Shown here one piece after another: positions 36,050 through 48,259 of a stretch of DNA of 64,000 nucleotides (position 1 is the stretch's first letter; every line of letters starts with the position of its first letter). Under the pieces are notes generated by a model that worked only from the letters and a program-made list of their open reading frames with translations, was not told where the DNA came from and ran no database searches. Where the stretch lies: assembly GCA_019925795.1 (NCBI GenBank), contig CM034314.1, positions 19,216,657-19,280,656 on the forward strand. The letters run 5' to 3'. The position numbers and the translations under genes are program-made. This DNA is from Dendrobium chrysotoxum (taxonomy: Eukaryota; Streptophyta; Magnoliopsida; Asparagales; Orchidaceae).

Positions 36050-36444
36050 TATCAGATTTTTGAATTATTGGAATTATTTATATGTATTAAGTGTCCAAAA
36101 ATTAACTTTATATATTAAGATGAATTTTGAAGATTTTAAGTTTTTTAATAAATATTATACCTTAAGATGAGTAGTTAGACTATAAGTATACTTAATTTAG
36201 AGTTTTCTATGAGAAGTTATAATTTTTTGAAGTTTGAGCGTAGATTTGAACTACGATTGACCGAAAAGTTGACTTTTTGACTTTGACTTGATTTTTGGGT
36301 TTTAATATTTTTAGAAAATATTAGATTCTAATTAAAGTTGAATAGCCTTGAGTTTGTTTAAATTAAATTTTTCTAGAATTAATTATGATTTTTAGAGTTT
36401 TAGTATTTTTGGAACTTTTTTTTAAAATTGCCATAATTATGGGG

Positions 36445-36448
<4 letters not shown>

Positions 36449-36477
<29 letters not shown>
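36449..36477. repeat. (TA)n microsatellite
   Basis: About 14 TA units within the antisense Tat LTR, at a place where that family is AT-rich. Confidence 0.9.
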
Positions 36478-36481
<4 letters not shown>

Positions 36482-39400
36482 CCAAATTAAGCCCAAATCA
36501 CTTATAATCACCCCCAAAGGTCAGGAATGACCTAAGGGATTATTTCCAAACACTTGGAGAATTTTTGGGATTTTTAAATATTTTTAATTAATTATTGAAA
36601 TTAATTATTATTTTTTCTTTGAAATTAGATTAAAAGAAAATAATGAGTCAACTGATTCGGGTTTTATTTTTCATGGATTGAGAATTAAATTTTGGTCAAT
36701 TAGAATATTTATGTAATTTTTTTGGAATTAAAATGAATTTTTAATAGATTAAACAAGGATCTAGGCCAAATCTAGGTAGGGATTTAAGGGTTCCTAGTTG
36801 ATGGGTTAAATGGGCTCCAAATCTAGTGAATCTTGGACCATGAGATCACCTGATCTCAAGTTCCAAACTCCCTAAATGTGGGCCCAAGTAGACCTAGCTA
36901 AGGTGGCTAACTAAGCCACCCAAGGTAACCTCTAGGTTACCTTAGAAAATTCCTTGGGAACTATCCTAAGTTTGGATTGGGGCAAAATCAAGGGCCATAG
37001 ACTCCTTAATCTAAGCACTACTAGCACACCAAAAATCAAATCCTAGATCTCATTAGATAGACCATAATTTCAGTTTGAATTTAAGGGTCAAACTATGACC
37101 CTTGAATCTAAATTGGCATGCACATGCCTTTAAACACCTCAAATATGGGAGGAAAAATTTAGACATGTCAGGGATATATCCAAATTCACTCTCCCAAAAT
37201 CCCTAGTCATGGTGACACACAATTAACATTTAAATGCATAAATATGATAAATATTCAAATAGGAATTGACATTCACACAGACCTGAATAAGGCTTGGGAC
37301 CTTAAGGGTTTTGAAGATCTCTCTGAGATCTTTCCAATGAGCCCACAAATACCTAAATTGGCTAAGTGGATTGAGAGATTTGATTTTTTTAAGTTCCCTT
37401 AAATTTTTGGATTTAATAAATAGCCAATTACCCAGTCAGCTGCACTTTTCCATGCGAGCAGCGCCTGATTGGCAGGCCAATCATTGGCGGCTGACTGGAT
37501 AACACGGGATTAACCATAGTCATCCGATATCAGATCAAAAGGTTAGGATTAAACTCGCTCCGAGAACGTGGGATCTAATCAGATTCGTTGATCAAGATCG
37601 ATGACTCTGATTATGTCTTCCACCTCCCGTAGAATCTCATAGCCATTGGGCTTTTTAGGAGTGATTCGAGGAATCCCACTGGCGAAACCCCTCCAAATTT
37701 CTCAGGGAGCATCAGAGGATCAAAAACCTTCAATCCAATGGTGGAAATCTGTTGGTATGAAGGTTTCCTTCACACTTGATCGGACTACCTAGCTAGGGAG
37801 CTCGGGATTGAAATCTCACCACGTAGAAAGCCCCAACGAATGGGTTTTTCTATCAAGAAGCTTGAGAGGATGAGTGCGAATATTTCTCCTTTAGACGTCG
37901 AGATTGGAGGATGGTCGGAGGTGTGACTTCGAGCCGGATGTGGAAAGCTTTCGCCGGAGTTCACTCGAAAGGATGGAGGGAAAATGCTAGGGAGCTGAAA
38001 ATTTGATAGAGGAATGCTCATGGGACTCCGGGGAATATTTTCAAAATGCTGGGATTTAATGGGAGCATGTGGATCGAGCTGCCTTATTCAACTCACTCCC
38101 ACAGACATGGACGGTCAGGATGGCTTGGGCAAGCCATTGAATAGCCACCAGGTGAAAGGGGACATCGTCCCAGAGCCTTGTGAGCTCAAAGTTGGCAAGC
38201 CCAAGCTTTGGAAGCATTTAGATGAGGCCCAAGATTAGGTGTACCACTGGAGATGGTTTCTCATTCACTCTGGCCGCCGCCGGCCATCGGCTGAGTCAAG
38301 TTGAGCTAGTAAGGCCACTGGGGGTCGGGTGAGCTCAACCATGAGCTCAATTGGGTAGGAGGCAGCCCAATTGGCCTAGGTGGCTTAGGTTAACCCAAAC
38401 CTATATGGTTTGGGTTGATTTGGGCTCAACCCAGGTCAAGCAAGACCATGGGTTGGATGTGGGGGACAGGTCAGGCCCTAGTGCGCCCAATGCAAGTGGC
38501 AATTAAGTTTGAATTGACCTAAGGTGGGAAATGGCTCGGTTCAAAGTGGTTTTGACCACTTTGAGCTAGCTTAGAGGTTAACCCAAGTCAACTCAAGGGC
38601 TGGGCTAGCTAGGGTAGGTGTATTGGACCTAGGGCTACCCAATGGAGGTCTTAGTTGGGTTGGATTGAGCTTGGGTTGAGAAATGGTTTTGGCCACTTTG
38701 GGTTAGCTTAATTCTTAACTCAACTTGACCCAAGGGTAGGGTCAACTAGGAAAGGTGTATTGGGTCAAGGAGGACCCAATGCCACCGTTGGTTTGATTCA
38801 ATTTGGATAGGGTTGAAATTTGGCTCAAGGGGAACCTCTCTTTGGCACTTGGGTTAAGCCAAATGGCTAACCCAAGTGGGCCCAAGTCTTGGGTCTCCAA
38901 GAGGGATCTCTTGAGGACCCAATGGGTCACCCCATAGGTTTAAATGAGTTTGGAAAAGTCTTGGTTAAAGAATATGAAAGGGTTGGAGTGTATGGGAGGT
39001 TTGGTCAAACTTGGTTGACCTGGTCAACCAAGTTGACATAGGGTCAAGGGTTGGGTCCATTGAGTTCAAATTGATCATATGAACTCAATGGATGTGGTTT
39101 CAAACCAAGGAGAGGTCATTTGGTTGGAAATAGGTATTTAAATCCTTAAGAGTCACCTTGGTTAACCATGGTTGACTTGGTCAACAAGGTCAAACCCCAG
39201 TGTGGGTTTGGGTCCAATGTGTTCCTAATGATGTTTAGGATCCATCGAGATGGGTTTTGAATGTTGTAATGGGAATGGTAAATTGAATCTAGGGGAAAAG
39301 ACCAAAAACCCTCTAAAGGACTGATTCGGCCGCCAAAACACGCCTGGGCTCAATTTTTCAGCCCAGACAGTCCAATTTGGATATTTTTGGGGACTGCAAA

Positions 39401-40053
39401 ACCATTTTTTGATGTTTCGGACTCAATTTTAATACTTTCGGAGCTCAACAGACCTTCTATGATCAAGTTTGAGCAAAATTACATTTTTTGGGAACAGAAT
39501 TTGTCAACATTTTTTTATGATTCTAGCAATTTTAAATATTGTGAAATATATTTTCAAACTTCTGTAGCTTTGACGTTCAAAAATAGGGGGCAACTGATAT
39601 ATCATCAAAAAATTATCTTGATTAGGCATAAATCTCGTGGCAGAATCAAGCTGGAGAATTCAAAATTTAAATTTGGGACCATCTAAACTTTGATTTCTAC
39701 AAACTTATAGTCGAACTAAACGTCTCGAAAATGTGAATCCAACGACACCAAATTTAACTCAATCTGAACCCATATGAGTCCAAATTAAAGACCCGAAGCA
39801 CATTTGAAAGGTTTAATCCATAATTTGGATTACCAAATAATTTCCAAATATGGCGTGCTTATAGTCCAATCGAGCAGCTCGATGAGGCGAATCCAACAAG
39901 CCTAAGATCTCTGAATTTTGATATCATTATGGCCTTCAAATGCCCAATAAATGGTCCATGATCAAGAGATTCAACGTCGGTCGTCCATTCAAATCACTCC
40001 CAATTTACCCCTAATCTTTCTCCTATTTACTGGTCATGCCACTCACAGAAAAT

Positions 40054-40061
40054 TATAAATA
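40054..40061 (+). promoter_or_regulatory. TATA box
   Basis: TATAAATA followed after about 30 bases by a purine-rich leader (GAGAGGGGACC). Context fits the transcription start of the surrounding LTR. Confidence 0.5.
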
Positions 40062-40155
40062 GACTCATCATTTCTCTTGAGAGGGGACCAAAGCAAGAAG
40101 AGAAAGAAGAGAGCTTTTCCACCAGACTCCTCCTCGACCACCACCGAAGTTTCGT

Positions 40156-40335
40156 CGGACCACCACATGACGTCGGAGTTCCACCGGATCACCACCTGAC
40201 GCCGGAGTTCTGCCGGATCACCACCTAACGCTGGAGTTCCTTTGGATTACCACCTTATGTTGGACTTTCGCCAGATCACCACCTGACGCCGGAGTTCCAC
40301 CGGATCACAACTTGACGACGGAGTTATGTCGGACC
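40156..40335 (+). repeat. 29-bp minisatellite, first block
   Basis: CGGA(C/T)C starts at 40156, 40185, 40214, 40243, 40272, 40301 and 40330, exactly 29 apart, with CACCACCTGACGCCGGAGTT as the body. It continues after the solo LTR (42466-42570). Confidence 0.93.
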
Positions 40336-42465
40336 TGTAATAGCCCGTATTTTGACTTTGCTATTTTTTTTCTAGAGTCATTATAATCCCAAATCACAAA
40401 TCGTCTTCTCCATAATATTTTGATTTTGATATTTTTACTTACACGAATTTTTTTTTAATTTTTGGGCACTCGTAAAAATCTTTAAGAAATTGGTACTTGT
40501 CGGTATAATTAAGGATTTTGGAACTGTTAGGTGTCTGATTTACAAATTGATTTCACTAATATTTTTTAAATAAAATGATTTATTTTATAGATATTTTTCT
40601 GTAATTTTAAATTCAAAAAATAATTTATTTTAATTTTATACTAAAGAATTAATTTAATTAAATATTAAATAAATAGTATATTATTATATTACTATAAATA
40701 TCTTAAAGCACTAATTTGTTTTTCATTAAAATCCATTTAATACCTAAGACTTCGGCTAACAGAAACATTTTAAGTGAAATTTGAGAGAAAATATAAGAGA
40801 GAGAAAAGGAAAACTCAGATTTGGAAGCCGCAGTGCGATTTTTGTCCATCGGGCCATTTGGAAAATTTACTCGTCTTATTCTAAGGAATCCATACCCTAT
40901 TTCTGATTTCAAAGATTTTATGTTTTAGATATTTTTTTGATCAAATTTGTGTTTTTATTACCGAAAATGTTAATAACTTTATATTGACAAAACTTTCACC
41001 ACGTAATTTTTTATATGTTATAGAGATCATGATTATGAGCATTTTGAATATTTATTTGAGATTTTTTATTAGGTGATTTTGAAAATATAATAATTTTTAT
41101 CTACCCAAAAATTTATTTTGACGTCTAAAAATAGTAGTGTAGTACATCAAAAGTCTTAAAACATCGTTTTACATAATCCCTGGTAATTTAAAAATTTTTT
41201 GAAAATATATATTTTTGCCTAATAAGATTCTTTGTTGTCTACCGTTATAACATTTTGGCATCTCCTTAATTACGCTCAATTATGCATTATTTACTGCAAT
41301 ACTTTGAAAATGAATATGGATATTTGATTAAGATTACCGTTATAGTATTGTGATAATAATATATGTGTAAAAGACAAGTAAAGACTAGTTAACCCGTTGG
41401 TTGGAGATTGATTGACATGTACAGGATGGTGGGCCAACGAGCTTTTCTTTAAATACTATAATTTGGTGTTATCCTCTACTGATTCACGTGATACTAATTG
41501 GGAGTTATAAGGAGATGATTACTGTGTCGATGGGCAAAGAGTAACGACTTTATTTACTGAACCAATAGTTTATTGATACTAATACTATAAGAAAAAATAC
41601 TGTGATAGCCAGTACTTCTTACTTGTTTAGTATGACTATTAAAATGCATGTTCTTAAGATATTATTCTTATTATTATATGAATTTATTGTTACTGTACGG
41701 ATTTACTATTACTGTATTATTTTACTACTCCTGCCACTGAACTGTTACTAATATAGATATTGATATTATTTGATATTACTGATTCACTGTACTAATATTG
41801 AGCATGTGGTATATTGAGTATATGATATAGAATACCTGGATAGTATGTGTACACTCTTATATGATTTTATTATATTAATATAATTTTGATAGTCTTTATT
41901 GATATTTGGATATGATGCTTTATCTGATTGATTTCTTTATAGATTTTACTCTTATACTGGTTTACCACTTTATTAGCATCTGTATCATAATGTTTTACTA
42001 TTTATAGATTTTACTACTATTGTATGTGAGTTTTATTTTTTTTGCACTGATTCAATGATCATATGAATGTAACTGCTATGACATGACTTTTGACATGCAT
42101 ATTACTCCTTTGTCGTGCTTTGATTTCAGTTATAGGTTTTGATGACTTGCTAGATTTTTTAAGCTCATTATATGTGATTAATTGATTTCAGGTCAGGGCA
42201 AGGGAGCAGGAGTGTGAGACTGGTCAGAAATCTTCAGATTCAGGTTCTTTTTATGTTAGCTATTTTTATACTCAAGTTCAAGTAGTTATGATTTGATTGT
42301 GCAGATCCTGAGTAGTGTATATAATTTTTGAGATTGAAAATAGATGTGTACATTGTTGTTTTAAATTATAGAATCTATTTACATAGATAATATTAGATAG
42401 CACTAGTATTGTTTATTAAAAGATTAAAAGAATAATTCTTCCTAATTAGATTCTGGGGCATCATA
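40336..42465. mobile_element. Solo LTR, 2130 bp, target duplication GGACC
   Basis: Begins TGTAATAGCCCGTATTTTGA and ends GGGGCATCATA, imperfectly inverted at the tips, as in many plant gypsy LTRs. GGACC flanks it at 40331-40335 and 42466-42470. Removing it with one GGACC joins the 29-bp repeat in perfect phase. The frame at 40703-40912 is not a gene. Confidence 0.9.
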
Positions 42466-42570
42466 GGACCACCACTCGATGCCGGAGTTCCACCGGACCA
42501 CCACCTGATATTGGAGTTACGCCGGACCACCACCTGAAGCCGGAGTTCCGCCCGACCACTCAACATCGCT
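42466..42570 (+). repeat. 29-bp minisatellite, second block
   Basis: Units continue at 42494, 42523 and 42552 with the same 29-base period. Confidence 0.9.
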
Positions 42571-43003
42571 AGATTTTTTCTCTCTATTTGTAACTGAATT
42601 TCAATCCGAGAGTTGATTATTGTATTCAGATCGTCCTCAATTTCAAGGACAAGATAATCACTTGTAACTAAAGTAAACACTAGTAGAATCCTTTTAATTG
42701 GGTGTGGCCCTAAGGCTTTTCCCTTTTCCAGAGTATACACATAAAAATTTTGATGTTCCTTCTTATTCTGTTTGTGTGCTGGATATTCGTACAAGGATAA
42801 GACATAAAATTTTCTAACTCTATCACCGCGTATACTCTAGGCTGCAACAATAATATTTCCCTAATGTAAGAACTTTTCACGTTAGTTATCACTTCACTCT
42901 ACGTACATAAATGGAAGTTTTTAGAATCATCAAGTATCAACCATTTATAAGAGTCCACTCAACCACGTGAAGACATCATGTAAGTCATCTACTCTTGAAC
43001 TAG

Positions 43004-43623
43004 GGTGTCAAAATCGGGCTGCGGTCGAGTTCAGGTCAAACTCGATATTGACCCGATGCTATTTGACACGACCCAAATCCGACACATTTCTATAGACGGG
43101 TCAAAAATTCTAACCCGGACCTGACCTACACGGGTTATCAGGTTGACCCAACCTGACTCGCAATCCCAGAACACAACGGATGAGTGCAGCCTGCGAGCGG
43201 TGCGGGCAAGCGCGGGTTCGAGTCCTGACTGTGGAGGCAAGCGGGGAAGGCTCATTGCCAGTGGTGCAGACTGCGGATTGCGGGCATACACGAGTAGAGC
43301 AGGTGCATACGCGAATAGGGAAGGCTCGTTGTCAGAGGTGCGGAGTTCGCACTGCAGGCAAGCGCGAGAGGGGATCACATTGCGGTGGCGGGTGAACATG
43401 AACAGACGCAAGTGAGTGCGGACACGAGTGGGTGCGGTGCAGGCAGCAGGTCAAAATCTGGTCCAAATGGAATTTTCGGGTTGACCCGAACCCGACCTGG
43501 AATTCAAAATGGATCGAAAATTGAGACTTGAAACTGACCCGTTCTTAAAAGGGGCTAACCCTAACCCGAAAAATTTGGGTCGGGTTAGAGTCGAATTTTT
43601 TTGTCGTGTCAATTTTTGACACC
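43004..43623. mobile_element. DNA element with GGTGTCAAAA terminal repeats and GC-rich core
   Basis: GGTGTCAAAA at 43004 is inverted at the end (TTTTTGACACC, to 43623), with more inverted words inside (GACACGAC, GACCCAAAT). The middle (about 43150-43450) is strikingly GC-rich compared with everything nearby. No target duplication was found, so the type is uncertain; it looks like a nonautonomous plant DNA transposon. ORFs at 43031-43415 only reflect the GC-rich core. Confidence 0.7.
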
Positions 43624-44810
43624 GCGATCTTATACTTTGCTAACTTATGATCAGAAGCTCTCATGAGAGCCACAAACTACATGAAACACTTCATCGAAGC
43701 TAAATTTAGCTCTACTATCACTTATTAGGGATAATGAAACTAGAAAAGGAGGGCGGTTGAGATACACAAAAGTTAAACCTATTTTTGACCAAGTAATATA
43801 TTTATGAGTTATAATGAATCACTCAGACGAGTGTAGGATTTCCAAATACATGACCTAAGTAAAATTTTGCCCTAATGTGGGGAGCCCAAATAATTCTTTA
43901 AAATGCAAAATAAATAAAAAATAAACTTATCTTAAAATATGGTTCCTATAAATTCTTATGATTTAATTAATTCCACTTGGTGCTAATGATGCATATTGTT
44001 GCTTGAAAAAGCCATAACCTAAATTCAAATGATGATGTGAAGCACTATCTTCCATCCAAACTATTATGATCATAAATGTCAGGCAAGTTGGTATAATGTC
44101 CCCATCCTTTTACTATAGCCCCATATGGCTTTGCATGATAACGAATGGATAGTTGATTACAAAGAAAATAGAAAAGAATTTTTTAATGTTAGTGCGGCAC
44201 ACACTACTGTTTTTGTGAAATAAAAAATAAAAAAATTCGCGAAGGACTCTTAACAAAATAATTATTAGAAATAATTGGACTTTTTTGCATTTTATTTAAG
44301 TAATTTTTGCGCTGTTGAGATTTTTTTTTTATTAACAAGATTAATTAATTTGTAAGAGAGTTTGTTAACTCTATGTGTTAGATATAGTGATTTGTGTTAG
44401 ATAATACATTTGCGTTCATAGATGATTAAAATTATTTCTCATGTCTAGTAATTTATTTTATATATACCTTGCAATACTTAAATAAATAAGACTTGTATTA
44501 TATATTGTCTCCTATAAAGCATCTTAATAAACCAAAAAAAAAAATTAAAATTTGTAAAATGGTGAAGGATCATAGGATATGAATAAAAATAATTTTGAAA
44601 TGATTTTTTTAATTAAAAAATATATTTAAAAAAAATAGATATATCTCCAGATATTTCAAGCATCTAATTTTAAACCAAGCTGGCCCAATTTAAGACAACT
44701 CGATAGAATCGAAGGGTTTAAGATGCTAAACTTGTCAAAGCCATAGTGAACTCACTGATCATACCACAATGAACTTACCATGAACACGATGAGCTCTTCG
44801 AGGACATGAC
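43624..44810. other. Unassigned AT-rich sequence
   Basis: No coding or structural family seen. The part from 44640 has TCGTC/ACTCGT-like phrases reminiscent of the LTR-like part of the later triplicated unit (about 51690-51800). Confidence 0.4.
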
Positions 44811-44813
44811 TAA

Positions 44814-44934
44814 GGTTTCGTTTGAGACGGTTTTTTTATTGCTTCTTAAAACGGAGTTTCAGTATAAAAATTTTAATTTTTATACTAAAATTCTGTTTTA
44901 AAAAGTAATAAAAAAAGTCGTCCCAAACGAAACC
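44814..44934. mobile_element. Tourist-like MITE (121 bp)
   Basis: Almost wholly palindromic: starts GGTTTCGTTTGAGACGG and ends CGTCCCAAACGAAACC. TAA at 44811-44813 and 44935-44937 is the 3-base duplication typical of PIF/Harbinger elements. Confidence 0.88.
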
Positions 44935-45126
44935 TAACTCATCATTCCCATACTAAACTCGTCATAATATATTCATAGAAAGCTTAACTAAGCCTTCTCG
45001 CCCGCAACTTATTCAAGCAAGTCTACGACTTCGTCGAACAAGTCGGTGATTTTTAGTTGTTGGCTTTAACTAAGGATAAACTCAGTCAGTTATCCACATG
45101 CACTATTACTTGCCTTTGGATACACG

Positions 45127-45437
45127 CAGGGGCGGAACCAGCCTTAATTTTCAGGGGGGGCAAACTTATAAGGCATATAGGTCGGGGGTCCAAGGGGGCA
45201 GCGCCCCCTGGCTGGGTTCGATGATGAATTTTCTTTACTATTTGTTAGGGGCAATTATCTAAATACCATAGTATTTTAAAACTTTTAGGGGGGGCAATTG
45301 CCTAAAAACTCTTGAAATAAAGACTAAAAAATGAATAAATAAGGACAAATTTATCTAAAAAATCATATATCATTTTTTTTTTAATTTTTTGAGGGGGGGC
45401 AATTGCCCCCCGTGAGCTTCAAGGGGTTCCGCCCCTG
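45127..45437. mobile_element. hAT-like MITE (311 bp), duplication GATACACG
   Basis: Ends CAGGGGCGGAACC and GGTTCCGCCCCTG are inverted. Eight bases GATACACG flank it (45119-45126, 45438-45445), as for hAT. Inside are G runs and a GGGGCAATTGCCCCCC-like word. It is related to the elements at 50487 and 54881. Confidence 0.93.
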
Positions 45438-45856
45438 GATACACGTCTCATGTACTCTATATTTTCTTATTTAATTTTTTAATCAAAACTGAAATGCCAT
45501 GATCAAATCATTAATAATTGATAATAACTACCTATGTTTTTTCTCCATTTTGTATGGTTGCCTGTGATGCCTTGTTTTGATTTTCTTGCTTTTTTTTTAT
45601 TTTCTTGCTATTGTTTATTCATGTGGTTGAAGATTTATGAATCTTTTAATCATTTTGTAACTTATTTTTTTGCAATAAAAATATTACAATGCAGGAAGAT
45701 CTGGCCCACTATATCCGACAATTATGCACAATTATTGTGACAATATGAAAATAAAACTTTACAAATGTAAAAAAGAAAATTTCAAAAAGAAAAGAATATT
45801 TAAGTTTTGTGTTAAAAAAAATAGTCCTTGATGTTGTTTTCTTTTAGTTCAATTAA

Positions 45857-46029
45857 GACTCCGTTTGAGATTATTTTTTTATTTTATTACTTCGTAAAGT
45901 AAATTTTTAATACAAATATTAATTTTTTTATACTAGAAAGTATCTCTAGTAAAAAAAAATTTGAATTATAAATTTTTATACTAAAAAATTATTTTATAAA
46001 GCATTAAAAAAGCTGCCCCAAACAAAACT
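45857..46029. mobile_element. Tourist-like MITE, degraded
   Basis: GACTCCGTTTGAGA at the start against CCCCAAACAAAACT at the end; TAA at 45854-45856 and 46030-46032. Longer than the others through an internal AT-rich insertion. Confidence 0.75.
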
Positions 46030-46032
46030 TAA

Positions 46033-46152
46033 GATTTCATTTGGGGCGGCTTTTTTATTGCTTCTTAAAGTAACATTTTAGTACAAAAAATTTAAGTTTT
46101 GTACTAAAAAATTGCTCTAAGAAGCAATAAAAAAGTCGTCCCAAACGAAACT
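46033..46152. mobile_element. Tourist-like MITE, adjacent copy
   Basis: Starts GATTTCATTTGGGGCGGC and ends CGTCCCAAACGAAACT; it begins right after the TAA that ends the previous copy. Confidence 0.82.
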
Positions 46153-46351
46153 TTTATGTATCTTATTTTAAATTTTGCCCTTCTATATCTTTGTGTTTCA
46201 TGTCTTGATCATGATATCTTAATATTATATTTTCGGATAAAAAAGGACTTTATTCTTAAGAAACTTATTTATAAAAATATTTTCTAAATAAATTCTCAAA
46301 TTATTTCATAAAATAGGTTTTTGGCGACTTCTCAGCCGATTCAATATTTGT

Positions 46352-46357
<6 letters not shown>

Positions 46358-46384
<27 letters not shown>
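46358..46384. repeat. (TA)n microsatellite
   Basis: About 13 TA units. Confidence 0.9.
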
Positions 46385-46387
<3 letters not shown>

Positions 46388-47140
46388 AATTTTAATAATT
46401 TTCAATCGACCAAGATGTAATTTATATTAAAATATTCTAAAATAACTTTTTACAAGAAAGTAAATTAAACTTTTATTTAAAAAATATAATAAATATACTT
46501 TACATGTCATGCAAAAAACAAAACATTAGGATAGGTGTAATAAATAAAGTCTCTATCTCCTCATTAAAAAAAATAAAGAAAAAACCCAATCAAATGAGCC
46601 CCACATATATCATACTTTGTCATATACTTACTGATAAAAGAAAAAAAAAAAGTTTTACTTTTTCATTTCATTTTTCTTATTATTTCTTCAAATCAAATTA
46701 ACAAAGCCTTTGGAGCCTTTTTGCAGCCTAGATTTATATATGTTGTCATCTCAACAACATGAACAATCTAATAGTACACATAAGAAATTTAATTAAGTAT
46801 ATAATTTAAAATTAAAAAAAATTATCTCTTTATTAAGTATTAAACTCTTAGAAAGACATAGAAAGACATAAAAGATGTAATGTTGATAGATCCATCAAAA
46901 GCATAGAATTATCGAAGATAAAAGTACGAATAATCCAAAAAAAAATTAATTTTTTTTTACCAAGAATGTAAGATTTAACAAGTTGGTGTGTGAACTTTAT
47001 ATTCTTACATTTTTATATTAATTTATACTATTGGAATGATGATTAGTATCCGTAACGAAATTTATGACCGGTGACCAGAATTTGTTGATAGCTTCTATTA
47101 AGCCCAACGTGCCCTAATATTCACTTGTTTAATCATGTAT

Positions 47141-47250
47141 CAACAACAAAAATAACAATAAACCCTACTATGTAGGGTCGGCTACATGAATTATTTTTCT
47201 CCATTGTGTCTAATTAAGAATAAAATTCTTAGTAAACCTAATAGTTAGTG
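47141..47250 (-). mobile_element. RTE-type LINE 3' end fragment
   Basis: On the minus strand it reads GACACAATGGAGAAAAATAA, then ATGTAGCCGACCC and an imperfect (TTG)n tail, matching the 3' end of the LINE at 35511-36049. Confidence 0.85.
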
Positions 47251-47328
47251 TAATCGAGCTTCGCCCCCAAATTTCTCAAAAAAAAAAAAATCACCATCAA
47301 TTATTTATTAACTCAATGTCACTTCACA

Positions 47329-47330
<2 letters not shown>

Positions 47331-47402
<72 letters not shown>
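47331..47402. repeat. (AT)n microsatellite, 36 units
   Basis: Uninterrupted AT run. The frame with repeated Ile-Tyr at 47316-47498 is only this run. Confidence 0.95.
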
Positions 47403-47407
<5 letters not shown>

Positions 47408-47593
47408 TACGCAGTTCATCTTGATCTGTTGGATGGGAGCTTTCGCTACCAACCAAAAGATCTTAGGTTCGAGTCTTATGTATATGATGTATGTATAAAT
47501 TTAACTTAATTGATCTAAATGTCCCTAAAACTATATATGCATCATTTTTTTTATTTTTTTAAATATGCATCATATTTACCTTATTCACGTGAA

Positions 47594-47724
47594 ATTATTC
47601 TTTGCGGATACAAACGCCGTCCGGAGGCGAATCAGAACACGCCATGTCACCCGTTTGTTGTGTACTGGATGATGTGACATATTTTAATTCACCTACGGAC
47701 GATCCGATATCCGCACAGAATAAT
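47594..47724. mobile_element. Small inverted-repeat element (131 bp)
   Basis: ATTATTCTTTGCGGATAC at 47594-47611 pairs with ATATCCGCACAGAATAAT at 47707-47724. Inner words GTGACA and CGGACG/CCGTCCG are also inverted. No clear target duplication. The frame at 47602-47823 crosses its end and is not a gene. Confidence 0.7.
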
Positions 47725-47831
47725 CTCTCCATATACACATTAGAAAATCTTCTACTTTCTCCTTACAGTGAGGTGACAATCGCACTGTACATTCTCTTAT
47801 TTATTAATGAAAATCAGGGCTGAGCACTTTC

Positions 47832-48002
47832 CTATTTGTCTCCTTTCTTCATGAAAAAAGATTGCAAACGTGTTAAGTCTTTTTCTGTTTTTCCTGCTTC
47901 CATATTTGGGGAAATTTGGCGCACCAAATGTCCTGTTGGCAGTTCAGATAAGATCTTATCATATGTTTCTTCAGTCAATGTAACCTCTCCAATAATAAGC
48001 AT
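47832..48002 (-). CDS. Exon-like small ORF, unknown
   Basis: ATG at 48002-48000 to TAG at 47834-47832, 56 residues. The protein is well mixed and charged (starts MLIIGEVTLTEETYDKILSE, ends RLQSFFMKKGDK), unlike the low-complexity frames around it. The same frame is readable a little further upstream (to about 48058) beyond one TAA. I do not recognise the family. It may be a gene or exon fragment carried by an element; no splice sites can be assigned. The plus-strand frame at 47836-48063 is its shadow. Confidence 0.35.
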   Translation of the reverse strand: MLIIGEVTLTEETYDKILSELPTGHLVRQISPNMEAGKTEKDLTRLQSFFMKKGDK

Positions 48003-48259
48003 TTACGTGTTGCCGTTCACATGGGTTTGTTTGCCGACAATGGGAGCCTTTATGCTTTTTTAAAGTGCCATTTGGTAGTTTGTAAATAAAAATACATATT
48101 TTAGAAAATAATAGTTTTATTTCCACTTTTTTAGAATGTGAATTTTTTTTTTCTAATTTGATAAGATTTGTTAAGTTTAAAATTAATATTAATATCTAAT
48201 GAGATCTAATAAAATTTTAAATTTAATAAGTTTTATCATTTTCAAAATAGAAATATACC

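Larger units (their letters stand above)
32730..39250 (-). mobile_element. Antisense, divergent copy of the giant Tat LTR
   Basis: Blocks of the Tat LTR occur here inverted and in reverse order: the end zone (about 32740-33080), the CGAGGGCTTGC block (about 33180), the CCAATCCAGGCCGGG block (about 33610), the GAGGCTCGTGAGGG block (about 34130), the GTCATTCCTGACC block (about 36520), the GC island (37440-37600) and the TTGACC array (38990-39200). It is more diverged than the two + strand copies. The LTR start is missing, cut near 39250. A LINE tail is inserted at 35511-36049. Frames at 34379-34609, 37785-38021 and 38014-38238 have no family match. Confidence 0.82.
39280..42860 (+). mobile_element. 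Partial or solo LTR of an unassigned retrotransposon
   Basis: Sequence unlike the Tat LTR begins near 39280 and runs to about 42860, apart from the solo LTR at 40336-42465. It has LTR-like order: long noncoding 5' part, TATA box at 40054-40061, a G/A-rich leader, a 29-bp minisatellite, then a U5-like end around 42640-42860. Ends and target duplication cannot be fixed, so limits are approximate. No coding region. Confidence 0.5.

Noticed and set aside
43031..43415. Three overlapping ORFs of 71-126 residues
   Set aside because: Caused by the GC-rich core of a transposon, where stop codons are rare.
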